Of a stretch of DNA of 64,000 nucleotides, positions 16,897 through 29,249 are shown one piece after another. Numbering within the stretch: the first letter of the stretch is position 1; every line of letters begins with the position of its first letter. The translations under genes were made by a program, and so were the position numbers. The notes beneath the pieces were generated by a model that saw only the letters and a program-made list of their open reading frames with translations, was not told the origin of the DNA and ran no database searches. The DNA is from Bifidobacterium cebidarum (GTDB taxonomy: Bacteria; Actinomycetota; Actinomycetes; Actinomycetales; Bifidobacteriaceae), in contig NZ_WBVS01000001.1 of NCBI RefSeq assembly GCF_009193305.1, forward strand, positions 434,001-498,000, read 5' to 3'.

Positions 16897-18206
16897 CGGT
16901 TTCCCCCCTCCTCATTCGTCTGCTCATCGGTATCGTCTGCGGATTCATTGGATTGCTGCACTTCCTGCGCCAATCGCGCGAAGTACGCGGCCAATTCATC
17001 GGATGTGATGACGGAAGTCGCCTCCTCATCCACAGGCCTTGCAGAAGTAGCGAATTCAGTGGAGTCCGCAGCATCGGCAGCGCTTGTGACCGCCTTGGAG
17101 GATCCGGCAGCCGAATCGTTACCGTTCAGGAGGATTTCGGCAGCGTTCCGTCCTGCCGCTGCCTGCTGGTCGGCCACGAGGTTGCGGGAAGCCGGATCGA
17201 CGATCACCGGGGTGCCGATCTGCTCGCCCGACCCGTTGGCTCCGTTGGCTTCGTGATCGGCTTCGGCAACGCCACCACGGCGATGCGCGGCATGGCGACG
17301 ATGCTTGCGCGCTGGCACGGATTCGGGCAGTCGAGCGCCTATCAGCCCCTGTTCGGCACGTTCGGCGAAGGAAAGGTCGGTATGGATGGTGGCCTTGCCC
17401 TCCACCACGCGCTTGCGGCGCTTGTGCGGCGGCATGGCGAACACGGAAGCGCACAGCACGGCGACAACGGCCAGCAAACCACCGGACAGGTAGAACGGCA
17501 TGGCGAAGTCAGGCACCTGCGAACGCACCCAATGCATCGAGACCTGTGCGCCTGTGCTGGCAGCTCCCCTGCCCAAATCGATGATGGCCATCGTGGAATC
17601 AGTGGTTTTGGTGCTGGTCAACGACACATCGCTGTTGCCGCACTTGACCGAAGACCACATGTCCGAGTCCTTGAACTCCACGGCATTCTCGCTATCGGTC
17701 GCCTCGACCTGACCGGTCGCCTTGCTTGTCTGCGTGGACAGCGAGGTCCATGAGGACAATCCGGAGATACGGGTATACGACGATTCGGAGGCCACCCAAC
17801 CGGCCACGTCCTTGGACGCGCCCAGCGCCACGCATACTTCGTTCTTGGAGGAAACCGGGTCCACACTCAACGTGACCTTCTGGTCGAGCAGCGGCAGCAC
17901 ACCCGGGTCGGTGACGATATACCGCGAACCGGTGATGGTGGAGGTTGCCGTGATCTCGGCGGACGGTTTCCATATCGTGGCGTTCAACACTCCCAACACC
18001 ACGGACGCCACGGCCAGCAGGCCGAAAATCGGCGTCACAATGCCGCGCATGATCATGGCATGACGAGTTGGACGCGCGGCACGCTTGGGCTCGCCGTCCT
18101 TGTTCTCCCCGGAATCATTGGTCTCGGATTCGGATTCCTCGGCACTGATCTTCAGGGGATCGATGACATCCTGATCTGGACTCATGGTCTGTTCTTGAGC
18201 ACTCAT
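16893..18206 (-). CDS. Two-helix membrane protein of unknown function
   Basis: Protein of 437 residues. An acidic N-terminal tail of about 55 residues leads to one helix (PIFGLLAVASVVLGVLNATIW); an extracellular domain of about 160 residues rich in Ser/Thr follows; a second helix (FYLSGGLLAVVAVLCASVFAM) leads into a long disordered Ala/Glu-rich cytoplasmic tail. No enzyme motif is visible. It is the first gene of a two-gene operon with the lipoprotein. It is divergent from the FKBP gene across an 80-bp spacer. Confidence 0.75.
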   Translation of the reverse strand: MSAQEQTMSPDQDVIDPLKISAEESESETNDSGENKDGEPKRAARPTRHAMIMRGIVTPIFGLLAVASVVLGVLNATIWKPSAEITATSTITGSRYIVTDPGVLPLLDQKVTLSVDPVSSKNEVCVALGASKDVAGWVASESSYTRISGLSSWTSLSTQTSKATGQVEATDSENAVEFKDSDMWSSVKCGNSDVSLTSTKTTDSTMAIIDLGRGAASTGAQVSMHWVRSQVPDFAMPFYLSGGLLAVVAVLCASVFAMPPHKRRKRVVEGKATIHTDLSFAERAEQGLIGARLPESVPARKHRRHAAHRRGGVAEADHEANGANGSGEQIGTPVIVDPASRNLVADQQAAAGRNAAEILLNGNDSAAGSSKAVTSAADAADSTEFATSARPVDEEATSVITSDELAAYFARLAQEVQQSNESADDTDEQTNEEGGNR

Positions 18207-18286
18207 AACGACACTATTCTACAATCTTCACCTGTCTATTACCTTGGAACGCGAAAAATCAGGGTTTGCCAGTACGCTGGGATGCC

Positions 18287-19240
18287 ATGCGTAAGTCTTA
18301 TTTCCAGCCGCTGCTCAAGGCCGCGGCTCTGGCCTGCTCGCTCGCCATGTGCGTCTCTCTGGCCGCCTGCTCAAGCTCCTCTTCCTCTTCCGATGCCAAG
18401 GATTCCTCGAAGTCCTCCGCCAACCAGATCGCCGGCGTGACCGCCAAAGGCAAGCTCGGCGAAAAGCCGACCATCTCCTTCAACACCCCGATGACCGTGT
18501 CCGACGGCTCCTATGTAGTGCTGCAAAAGGGTGACGGCGATGTCATCGAGGATGGCGATCGCGTCTGCGCCCAGGGCATCGCCCTCAACGTCAAGGATGG
18601 CACCGAGCTGATGGACACCTGGACCAAGAACACCCCGGATTGTTCGCTCAAGGTGGATTCCTCCACGCTCTCCTCCACCTACTACAACCAGATCAAGGGC
18701 GCGAAGATCAACACCACCATCGGTTTCGGCGTCAACGATTCCGATTCCTCCGGCTACTCCTACATTCTGGCGATGACCTTCGTCTCCAAGTCCAAGGATC
18801 TCGAGAAGGCCACCGGCGAGGAGGTCAAGGACGTACCGGCCAACCTGCCCAAGGTGACCCGCGCCAAGAACGGCAAGCCCTCCATCGATATGAACGGGCA
18901 GGGCGCAACGGATTCGCTGATCTCCCAGACGCTGATCAAGGGCTCCGGCAAGGAGCTGACCGATAAGAACACCGTGGTGGTCAAATACTCCGGCTGGCTC
19001 ACCGACGGCACCCGGTTCGATTCCTCCTGGACCAAGAACACCACGCTTGACGCCGACCTGTACTCCGGCGGCCAGCACACGGTGATCACCGGCTGGCAGA
19101 AGGGCCTGGTCGGTCAGACCGTCGGATCCCAAGTGCTGCTGGTGATCCCTCCGGACGAGGCTTACGGCGACACAGCTCAGGGCTCGATCCCCGCGAACTC
19201 CACGCTGGTGTTCGTGATCGACATCCTCGCCGCGTACTGA
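18287..19240 (+). CDS. FKBP-type peptidyl-prolyl isomerase lipoprotein
   Basis: Surface-anchored foldase of 317 residues. The lipobox LAAC (Cys28) is followed by a poly-Ser linker. The C-terminal FKBP domain (about 225-317) shows VVKYSGWLTDGTRFDSSW, VITGWQKGLVGQTVGSQVLLVIPPDEAYGD and TLVFVIDIL, the complete family pattern. The middle part (about 70-180) looks like a second, degenerate FKBP-like domain (VVLQKGDGDVIEDGDRV). A TACGCT-GGG element lies 8 bp before ATG 18287, suggesting a leaderless start; an upstream in-frame TTG at 18266 is less likely. Confidence 0.9.
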   Translation: MRKSYFQPLLKAAALACSLAMCVSLAACSSSSSSSDAKDSSKSSANQIAGVTAKGKLGEKPTISFNTPMTVSDGSYVVLQKGDGDVIEDGDRVCAQGIALNVKDGTELMDTWTKNTPDCSLKVDSSTLSSTYYNQIKGAKINTTIGFGVNDSDSSGYSYILAMTFVSKSKDLEKATGEEVKDVPANLPKVTRAKNGKPSIDMNGQGATDSLISQTLIKGSGKELTDKNTVVVKYSGWLTDGTRFDSSWTKNTTLDADLYSGGQHTVITGWQKGLVGQTVGSQVLLVIPPDEAYGDTAQGSIPANSTLVFVIDILAAY

Positions 19241-19268
19241 TTCCTATATTTCCCCGGTTTCCGACTTT

Positions 19269-19296
19269 GGCTCCCTGTACGTAAGGGAGCCTTTTT
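19269..19296 (+). terminator. Terminator downstream of the FKBP gene
   Basis: GGCTCCCT (19269-19276) pairs with AGGGAGCC (19284-19291) and is followed by TTTTT. Confidence 0.88.
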
Positions 19297-19324
19297 GTTA
19301 TGGATTACGTTACAGTGGGTGCCT

Positions 19325-20038
19325 ATGCGCATTATTGTTGCCGACTGCTCGGCCGAATACTCCGGCCGACTCAACGCCACACTTCCGCCGGCCAAACGAG
19401 TACTGCTCATCAAGGCCGATTCCAGTCTGCTGATTTTCTCGGAGCTGGGCTCATACAAGCCGCTCAACTGGATGACCGCTCCGTGCACGATCAAGGAAAT
19501 CGTGCCGGATACACAGGATGCTCAGGAGCCTGACAGTGAACAGGAGACTCCCGAGAAGGTACTGCGCGTTACTGCCGATAAGGGCTCCGATGTGTTGGAG
19601 GTCACGTTGCAGCACGTGTATTCCGATCAATCCTATGATTTGGGCGAGGATCCAGGGCTCATCAAGGACGGTGTGGAAGACCATCTGCAGCGTTACCTTG
19701 CCGAGCAGATCGAACGCATCGGCAAGGGCGCGAAGCTCGTACGCCGCGAATACCCGACCGCCATCGGCCCGGTGGACATCATGGCCGTCAATGCCGAAGG
19801 CGAGCATGTGGCGGTGGAGATCAAGCGCCATGGCGGCATCGATGGCGTCGAGCAGCTGACCCGCTACTGCGAACTGCTCAATCGCGACCCGCTATTGGCC
19901 CCTGTGCATGGCATCTTCGCCGCACAGACCATCACGCCTCAAGCCCAGGTGCTGGCCAAGGACCGCGGCTTCACCTGTCTGATTCTCGACTATGACGATA
20001 TGAAGGGCACCGAAGACGATTCGCTGAGATTGTTCTAA
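19325..20038 (+). CDS. nucS: Endonuclease NucS (non-canonical mismatch repair)
   Basis: DNA mismatch endonuclease of 237 residues, the MutSL replacement of Actinobacteria. It begins MRIIVADCSAEYSGRL, as actinobacterial NucS does. The C-terminal RecB-like nuclease domain shows GPVDIMAVNAEGEHVAVEIKRHGGIDGVEQLTRY, with Asp and the E-x-K pair, and a terminal D-x-LRLF (beta-clamp-binding type) end. ATG 19325 follows TACAGT (19311-19316) by 8 bp, which suggests a leaderless mRNA. Convergence with atpC is a conserved actinobacterial arrangement. Confidence 0.93.
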   Translation: MRIIVADCSAEYSGRLNATLPPAKRVLLIKADSSLLIFSELGSYKPLNWMTAPCTIKEIVPDTQDAQEPDSEQETPEKVLRVTADKGSDVLEVTLQHVYSDQSYDLGEDPGLIKDGVEDHLQRYLAEQIERIGKGAKLVRREYPTAIGPVDIMAVNAEGEHVAVEIKRHGGIDGVEQLTRYCELLNRDPLLAPVHGIFAAQTITPQAQVLAKDRGFTCLILDYDDMKGTEDDSLRLF

Positions 20039-20059
20039 CGCGGTTGTCCCGGCATGAAA

Positions 20060-20094
20060 GAGGGGCTTCTCTGAACGAATCAGAGAAGCCCCTC
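20060..20094. terminator. Bidirectional terminator between nucS and the atp operon
   Basis: Perfect 15-bp arms (20060-20074, 20080-20094; GAGGGGCTTCTCTGA) with a 5-base loop, placed between two converging transcription units. Confidence 0.85.
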
Positions 20095-20133
20095 TACGCT
20101 ATGTCGCGCTAGCTGCTAGCCAACCGTGCGATC

Positions 20134-20429
20134 TCAGGCCTCCGTGCTGGAGTACTGAACGTCGCGGCCGCGTTCAACCGCCACGGTGAGCTTGTTCGAG
20201 TCGAAGGAAATGAATCCGTCGGTCACCTCGAACATATGGCGATCGCCATCGGGCTCAACCACGGTGAGCGTCCCCTGCTTGATGACCGTGAGCACAGGCT
20301 CGTGGTCCGGCAGGATGCCCATGCCGCCCTCAGAGGCGGGAATGGTCACGCTGGCCGCTTCGCCGTGCCACACAGGATGGTCGGCAGCGACGATATTCAC
20401 CTTCATCGTGGTCTTTTCCGATTCAGCCA

Positions 20430-20430
<1 letters not shown>
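20134..20430 (-). CDS. atpC: F1Fo ATP synthase subunit epsilon
   Basis: Central-stalk subunit of F1 (98 residues). The beta-sandwich domain is visible (VNIVAADHPVWHGEAASVTIPASEGGMGILPDHEPVLTVI). The long C-terminal helical hairpin of many homologues is absent, as is common for short actinobacterial epsilon subunits. ATG 20430 overlaps the atpD stop (TGATG), so translation is coupled. Last gene of the atp operon. Confidence 0.93.
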
Positions 20431-21926
<1,496 letters not shown>

Positions 21927-22847
21927 CTACTCTTCCTTTGTGTTCAGTGCATCAGCACTGCCGATGATTTCGGTAAGTTCCTGGGTGATCGAAGCCTGAC
22001 GAGAAGCATTGAGCTTGCGGGTAAGGTCGTCGACCAGATTGCGTGCGTTGTCCGTTGCCGTGTGCATGGCGTTCTGGCGGCTTGCGGTCTCGGATGCCGC
22101 AGCGGTCAGCAGGCATTCGTGGATACGGGACTGAACGTACTTCGGCAAGATAGCGTCCAGTACTTCATCCAGGCTCGGCTCGAAGGCATACAGCGGCGGA
22201 ATATCCTCCGCGGCCTTCTCATTCTCCGGATCCGGAACCTTGGCTTCGTTCTCCACGATCTCGACCGGCAGCATGCGCAGCACACGCACCTTCTGAACCA
22301 CCATGTTGATGAATTCGGTGAAGACGATGTAGAGCTCAGAAACTCCACCCTGCTCCGCCGGCTTCATATAGGCGTCCATCAGTGTCTTGGAGATCGTCTC
22401 GGCGATCTCGACGCCGGGCTGATCGGTGTCGCCTTCCCATGTGGCCGCCACGTCACGGTTGCGGTACTTGTAGTACGTCGAACCACGACGGCCGTACACG
22501 AACAGCTCCGGCTGCTTGCCATCCGCCTCAAGGCGGGCCAGCAGCGATTCCGTTTCACGGATGATCGAAGAGGTGTACGGGCCGGCCATGCCACGATCCG
22601 AGGTGAGGGCGAGAACAGCCACACGCGGGTTGTTCTCGTCCTTCACAGCGATCGGATGCGTGATATGGGTATGTGCCACCAACGCTTGCACGGCATCGAA
22701 AATCGCATCGGTGTACGGCTTCGCGTTCAGGGCCACATCGCGGGCCTTGGCAATGTGCGAAGACGCGATCATCTCCTGAGCGTTGAAAATCTTCTCCAAC
22801 GACTCAGTGGAGTGGATGCGTGATTTCAATGCGAGTTGCGAGCCCAT
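21927..22847 (-). CDS. atpG: F1Fo ATP synthase subunit gamma
   Basis: Rotor shaft of F1 (306 residues). N-terminal helix LKSRIHSTESLEKIFNAQEMIASSHIAKAR and C-terminal helix (ENAMHTATDNARNLVDDLTRKLNASRQASITQELTEI pattern) are the two coiled-coil partners typical of gamma; ALTSDRGMAGPYTSSI is the family's central motif. Only 3 bp separate it from atpA. Confidence 0.97.
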   Translation of the reverse strand: MGSQLALKSRIHSTESLEKIFNAQEMIASSHIAKARDVALNAKPYTDAIFDAVQALVAHTHITHPIAVKDENNPRVAVLALTSDRGMAGPYTSSIIRETESLLARLEADGKQPELFVYGRRGSTYYKYRNRDVAATWEGDTDQPGVEIAETISKTLMDAYMKPAEQGGVSELYIVFTEFINMVVQKVRVLRMLPVEIVENEAKVPDPENEKAAEDIPPLYAFEPSLDEVLDAILPKYVQSRIHECLLTAAASETASRQNAMHTATDNARNLVDDLTRKLNASRQASITQELTEIIGSADALNTKEE

Positions 22848-22850
22848 GGC

Positions 22851-24479
<1,629 letters not shown>

Positions 24480-24563
24480 GATCACTCCTTCTATTGGTTA
24501 TTGTTCAGTCAAGTCTTTGCTTGTGTTCCGCTGTGCGACAGGTGCTGTATGCACTCCAATCGC

Positions 24564-25394
24564 TCAGTTGCTGCCCGCTTTCACGGTACGGTTGAGGTGC
24601 TGCAGCTGGGCCACCACGGTGTTGTCCGTGACCTCATCGCCCACCTGGATGCGCATGCCGCCCAGCACGCTCGGATCGACCACGGAGTTGATGTGCACCG
24701 GGCGTCCGGCCTTGGCCGAATAGACCTTGGTCAGGCGTTCGACCTGTTCAAGCTTCAACGGGGTCGCGGTGGTCACCGTGACCATCGACTCACCCATATG
24801 GCGCGAGAACTTGTTGATCAACCACTGGATGGTCTCCAGATAGCGGCGGCGACGCAGATTGCAGGTGGCGTGCTCGGCGAGCCTCATCGTGATCTTGTTC
24901 AGGCCCTTGCCGTCGAAGATTTCGCGGAAGAGCTTCACACGAGCATCGCTGGAAGCCTGATCGTCGTACAGCTTGGCGCGCACGACCGGCAGGGTCAGCA
25001 GTGCCGAATGCAGCCGGGAGAGCTCAATGGACACCTGCAACGTAGCGTCGGTGGCGTCGGCGTAGTACATCATGGCGTCCACGCCGAAGTCTTCGACCGC
25101 GTTGGCGATATCACGAGCGCGGCTCCAACGACGAGCGACCAGATCGGTCATGATCTCCATCGTCATCGGGTGGGCCTCGCCCTTGAACAGTTCGTTCAGC
25201 ACCGCAACCTTGTCTGAGACCGGGCGGGAGGGATCAGTCAGTGCACGTTCCAACGCGATATTGTGGTCCAGCACACTGGTGATCTTGAACAGTTCATTGC
25301 CGATTCGCCATGCATCCTCACGGGTGTCACGCAGCTTCGGGGCCAGCGAATCACGCGACTCGCGGTCTGCAATACGAGATGCCTCTCCTCGCAT
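24564..25394 (-). CDS. atpH: F1Fo ATP synthase subunit delta
   Basis: Peripheral-stalk subunit linking F1 to subunit b (276 residues, as in other Actinobacteria where delta is long). The conserved C-terminal block TATPLKLEQVERLTKVYSAKAGRP and VDPSVLGGMRIQVGDEVTDNTV is the delta/OSCP signature. ATG 25394 has GGGAGG upstream; GTG 25400 is less likely. Confidence 0.95.
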   Translation of the reverse strand: MRGEASRIADRESRDSLAPKLRDTREDAWRIGNELFKITSVLDHNIALERALTDPSRPVSDKVAVLNELFKGEAHPMTMEIMTDLVARRWSRARDIANAVEDFGVDAMMYYADATDATLQVSIELSRLHSALLTLPVVRAKLYDDQASSDARVKLFREIFDGKGLNKITMRLAEHATCNLRRRRYLETIQWLINKFSRHMGESMVTVTTATPLKLEQVERLTKVYSAKAGRPVHINSVVDPSVLGGMRIQVGDEVTDNTVVAQLQHLNRTVKAGSN

Positions 25395-25440
25395 GGTCAC
25401 CTCCCTTTCTGGTTACGGATGTTCCTGACGATGTTCACGG

Positions 25441-25962
25441 TCACTTCTTGGCGTCCAGGTCCGCGATCATGGAGTCAATCATCGAGGACTGCACATCGCT
25501 GTCCTGAAGCTTGGCACCAAGAATCTTGCCGGCCAGAGCGGTGGCCAGAGCGCCGACCTCGCCCTTGAGCGAGACCATGGCCTGCTGCTGCTGGGATTCC
25601 AGCGAACGCTGAGCGTTGGCGGTAATCTGAGCGGCATCGGCTTCGGCACGGGCGCGGGCATCGGCAACGATATGCGATGCCTCGGCGCGAGCGTCGTCGC
25701 GAATCTTGGCGGCTTCCACGCGGGCGTTGCTCAGCTGGCTCTCATACTTGGCCTTGGCTTCGGCAGCTTCCTTCTGAGCCTGTTCAGCCTTGGCGATGCC
25801 GCCTTCAATCTTGGCGGTACGCTCATCGAAAATGGCCTGGAACTTCGGCATGAAGAACTTGTAGAAGAACACCGCGATGACGGCCAGAATAACCAGCGAC
25901 CACACGATGTCGTAGACCTCGGGGATGAACAGGTTGATGCCGTTCTCTTCCGCTAAAGTCAT
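25441..25962 (-). CDS. atpF: F1Fo ATP synthase subunit b
   Basis: Peripheral-stalk subunit (173 residues). One N-terminal membrane helix (YDIVWSLVILAVIAVFFYKFFMPKF) followed by a long charged Ala-rich helix that forms the dimeric stalk. AAAGGAG precedes ATG 25962. Confidence 0.95.
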   Translation of the reverse strand: MTLAEENGINLFIPEVYDIVWSLVILAVIAVFFYKFFMPKFQAIFDERTAKIEGGIAKAEQAQKEAAEAKAKYESQLSNARVEAAKIRDDARAEASHIVADARARAEADAAQITANAQRSLESQQQQAMVSLKGEVGALATALAGKILGAKLQDSDVQSSMIDSMIADLDAKK

Positions 25963-26069
25963 TGTCGTTCTCCTTTCATAGCTTCATTTCCGTTTGCGAT
26001 TGCTTCGTTACCACCGGTCGGCTGCCATGCATGCGCATCGTGCGGTCGTGCGGCGGGTAACGACGGCGA

Positions 26070-27195
<1,126 letters not shown>

Positions 27196-27606
27196 TCTCA
27201 CGCCTCCTGCTTCTTCAATGTCAGGTGTCAGTTTAGACCAGCGAGGTGGCCGAATGTGACGTATTCGTTACTTCTGCTCCTCGCCTCGGGGCTCGCCGGG
27301 CGTGGACTGGAGTCGACGCTGCGGCATTCGACTCCGAATGACTGAAAGGTGATTATTGGCCTGAGTTGGGACAATGTCAACATGGCTGAAAATCCTTGGC
27401 GTGTCTTGTGCAACCCCTACTGCGCTGTAGGTTTATCGCATTGTTATCGTTTGTTTATCAATATGTCTTATCTATTAGACGGACACATCGAATGTGGTGC
27501 ATTTTGCTCATTACAACGTCCACATAATGAAAATGCTGCTGTCCGATGTGCGGACAGCAGCACATGGCGCACCGTTGCATTGCCATAGAGCAACGGAAGC
27601 GGCAAA
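27196..27606. promoter_or_regulatory. atp operon leader and promoter, and metA terminator region
   Basis: This 411-bp gap holds no gene. On the minus strand a strong promoter reads TTGACA (27375-27380), a 17-bp spacer and AATAAT (27352-27357), giving a predicted start near 27345 and a leader of about 150 nt. The leader contains a perfect 8-bp hairpin GGAGTCGA/TCGACTCC (27309-27316/27328-27335) that could affect atpB translation. The stretch 27420-27500 is AT-rich. Confidence 0.7.
27534..27562 (-). terminator. metA terminator
   Basis: TGCTGCTGTCCG pairs perfectly with CGGACAGCAGCA across a 5-base loop, followed on the minus strand by TTTTCATT. Confidence 0.85.
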
Positions 27607-28647
27607 TCAGTTTTGATGAATCACGCCATAGCCGTCATGCAGGAACGGCTCAAAGTCATCCTTGCGCGGACCTCCCGGCAGATGGCGAATCGAACGATCG
27701 GTGCCGAGCTTCTTCTCCTTGCGCAGCTCCGGCACCTCGGTCAAATCATATGGCGTGGTCTGATACACCCAGTTCAGCCAGTTGCGCCACAACAGATTGC
27801 CGTGGGCGCGCCAGCTGAACAACGGCTCCAGCGACGGGTCATCATGAGGGAAGTAGTTCTTCGGGAACGGCACGTTGGTAAGCCCCTTGGCCATATCGCG
27901 CTCATATTCCTCAGCAAGCGTGTACTTGCCATACTCCCAATGTCCCAGCGCGAACACTTCGGAGAAGTCGCGCGTGGCCACCAGCCCCGGGCCGGACTGA
28001 GGGCCCCAGGTCAGCACCTGCAGCTCCTGCTTCTTCAACTCCAGATCAGCCTCGTTCACACCGGCCAGACGCGAATGCGGCTGCAGGGCGATCTCATCGA
28101 AGCCGTTGGTCAGGAAGCAATACTCATCCTGCAGATATTGCGGGAAGACGCCGAAGATCTTCTGCGGATAATCCACTTTGCGCACACCGTAGCGGTAATA
28201 CAGTGCGCCCATCGCACCCCAGCACAGATACATGGTGGAGAACACATGGGTGGAGGCCCAGTCGAGAATGGTCTTGAATTCCTCCCAGTAGTCCACTTCC
28301 TCGAACGGCAGATGCTCCACCGGGGCACCGGTCACCACGAAGCCGTCGTAATAATTGTCTTTGAATGCATCCAGCGTCTCATAGAACTTCACCAGATGGT
28401 CAGCGGAGACATGCGTGGCCTCATGGGTGGAGGTCTTCATGAAATCCACCTCGACCTGCAGCGGGCTTTTGGAGATGAGGCGAAGCAACTGCGTTTCGGT
28501 CTCGATCTTCTTGGGCATCAGGTTCAGAATCACCAGTTTGAGCGGGCGCACACGCTGACGCTCAGCTTCAGGCTTCTCGAGGGCGAAAATACGCTCCGAA
28601 TCGAGGATGTCACGGGCCGGCAGGCCACTGGGAATCTTGATAGGCAT
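27607..28647 (-). CDS. metA: Homoserine O-acyltransferase (MetA family)
   Basis: Cytoplasmic enzyme (346 residues) that acylates homoserine in methionine synthesis. The catalytic Cys lies in STMYLCWGAMGALYYRYG, and the Glu/His pair in the C-terminal glutamine-amidotransferase-like fold (ALGHWEYGKYTLAEEYERD). PIKIPSGLPARDIL is the usual start, and ATG 28647 is chosen accordingly; the ribosome-binding site is weak. Whether acetyl- or succinyl-CoA is used cannot be safely decided by eye. It has its own terminator. Confidence 0.93.
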   Translation of the reverse strand: MPIKIPSGLPARDILDSERIFALEKPEAERQRVRPLKLVILNLMPKKIETETQLLRLISKSPLQVEVDFMKTSTHEATHVSADHLVKFYETLDAFKDNYYDGFVVTGAPVEHLPFEEVDYWEEFKTILDWASTHVFSTMYLCWGAMGALYYRYGVRKVDYPQKIFGVFPQYLQDEYCFLTNGFDEIALQPHSRLAGVNEADLELKKQELQVLTWGPQSGPGLVATRDFSEVFALGHWEYGKYTLAEEYERDMAKGLTNVPFPKNYFPHDDPSLEPLFSWRAHGNLLWRNWLNWVYQTTPYDLTEVPELRKEKKLGTDRSIRHLPGGPRKDDFEPFLHDGYGVIHQN

Positions 28648-28786
28648 GTTCTCATTATGGCCGCGAAGCGGATATGTCGCACCTTGCATGCGTCGATTTG
28701 CACTGCAGGCCACATAGATTCCGCTTATGACCGGTTATGCCCACATCGTTCGGCCCCAGCACGACACGCCGACCAAGACAGCCATG

Positions 28787-28814
28787 TTGACATTATTCGA
28801 TTCCACAGTATTGT
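28787..28814 (+). promoter_or_regulatory. Promoter of the tRNA-fMet gene
   Basis: TTGACA (28787-28792), a 16-bp spacer and TATTGT (28809-28814) lie 28 bp before the mature tRNA 5' end. It belongs to the host, not to the phage. Confidence 0.7.
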
Positions 28815-28842
28815 AGATAGAGCTGTCTGAAAGACAAGCCGA

Positions 28843-28919
28843 CGCGGGGTGGAGCAGCTCGGTAGCTCGCTGGGCTCATAACCCAGAGGTCCATGGTTCA
28901 AATCCATGCCCCGCTACCA
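28843..28919 (+). tRNA. Initiator tRNA-fMet (CAT), prophage integration target
   Basis: A 77-nt cloverleaf with encoded CCA. Initiator features are visible: an unpaired 1-72 position (C opposite T), three consecutive G-C pairs in the anticodon stem (TGGG/CCCA) and anticodon CAT. The last 28 bases are part of the phage attachment core, so the 3' half of the present gene is phage-derived but identical in sequence to the host copy at 46606-46633. Confidence 0.97.
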
Positions 28920-29160
28920 ACGCCTCAGGTTTCACATTGAAGAAACCTGAGGCTTTTTCTATATCATCCATGTTCCAACGGGTGCGACCGCTGAACTTCT
29001 GCGACAAAGTCGGGGCAGCAATCCCCATAGCCTGCGCTAAATCCTTTTGTGAAGTCTGCCGAATAGCAATGAGAACTTTCACGTTATACGTGACACGATC
29101 CTGAAGGCTTACGCCTTGTTCCCGAGCCTTTAACGCCGGCGAGGCCATTACTGTAGTCAT
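28876..29160 (-). CDS. Phage repressor, lysogenic (truncated) form; gene crosses the att site
   Basis: DNA-binding protein of 94 residues, probably the immunity repressor. The helix-turn-helix is at about 35-57 (SQKDLAQAMGIAAPTLSQKFSGRTRW), of the Cro/CI xenobiotic-response type. There is no cleavage domain. The last residues (LVAGHGFEPWTSGL) are translated from the minus strand of the tRNA gene, because the coding region passes through the attL core and stops inside host DNA at 28876. Joining the phage ends on paper extends it to 116 residues (see findings). A promoter (TTGAAA, 17 bp, TAATCT) ends 7 bp before ATG 29160, so the mRNA is likely leaderless. It diverges from the Cro-like gene. 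Confidence 0.85.
   Translation of the reverse strand: MTTVMASPALKAREQGVSLQDRVTYNVKVLIAIRQTSQKDLAQAMGIAAPTLSQKFSGRTRWNMDDIEKASGFFNVKPEALVAGHGFEPWTSGL
28892..28920. repeat. attL core of the prophage
   Basis: A 29-bp sequence from the T-arm of tRNA-fMet to one base past CCA is repeated exactly at 46606-46634. The two copies are 17.7 kb apart and enclose all phage genes, with the integrase next to the right copy. Confidence 0.95.
28922..28958 (+). terminator. Phage-supplied terminator for tRNA-fMet, inside repressor codons
   Basis: Perfect 11-bp stem GCCTCAGGTTT/AAACCTGAGGC (28922-28932/28943-28953) with a 10-base loop, then TTTTT. It sits 2 bp after the tRNA and replaces the host terminator that integration has moved to 46637. 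On the minus strand the same bases encode residues of the repressor C-terminal half. Confidence 0.88.
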
Positions 29161-29249
29161 GTGAACTAGATTAGCAATATATAAATTTGGTTTCAACTTT
29201 ACAATTAGGAATTTGCAAATTCAAGAGTAATCGTGTATAAACGTTGGCT
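29161..29249. promoter_or_regulatory. Divergent repressor/cro promoters and operator
   Basis: Minus strand: -35 TTGAAA (29191-29196), 17-bp spacer, -10 TAATCT (29168-29173). Plus strand: -35 TTGCAA (29213-29218), 17-bp spacer, -10 TATAAA (29236-29241). A perfect palindrome GAATTTGCAAATTC (29209-29222) covers the -35 box of the plus-strand promoter; its core ATTTGCAAAT recurs at 29263-29272 inside the first codons of the Cro-like gene. These are likely operators. Confidence 0.8.

Noticed and set aside
28876..29160. Repressor frame read as a chance frame over the tRNA
   Set aside because: A clear HTH, a well-formed promoter and divergent pairing with a Cro-like gene support a real gene.
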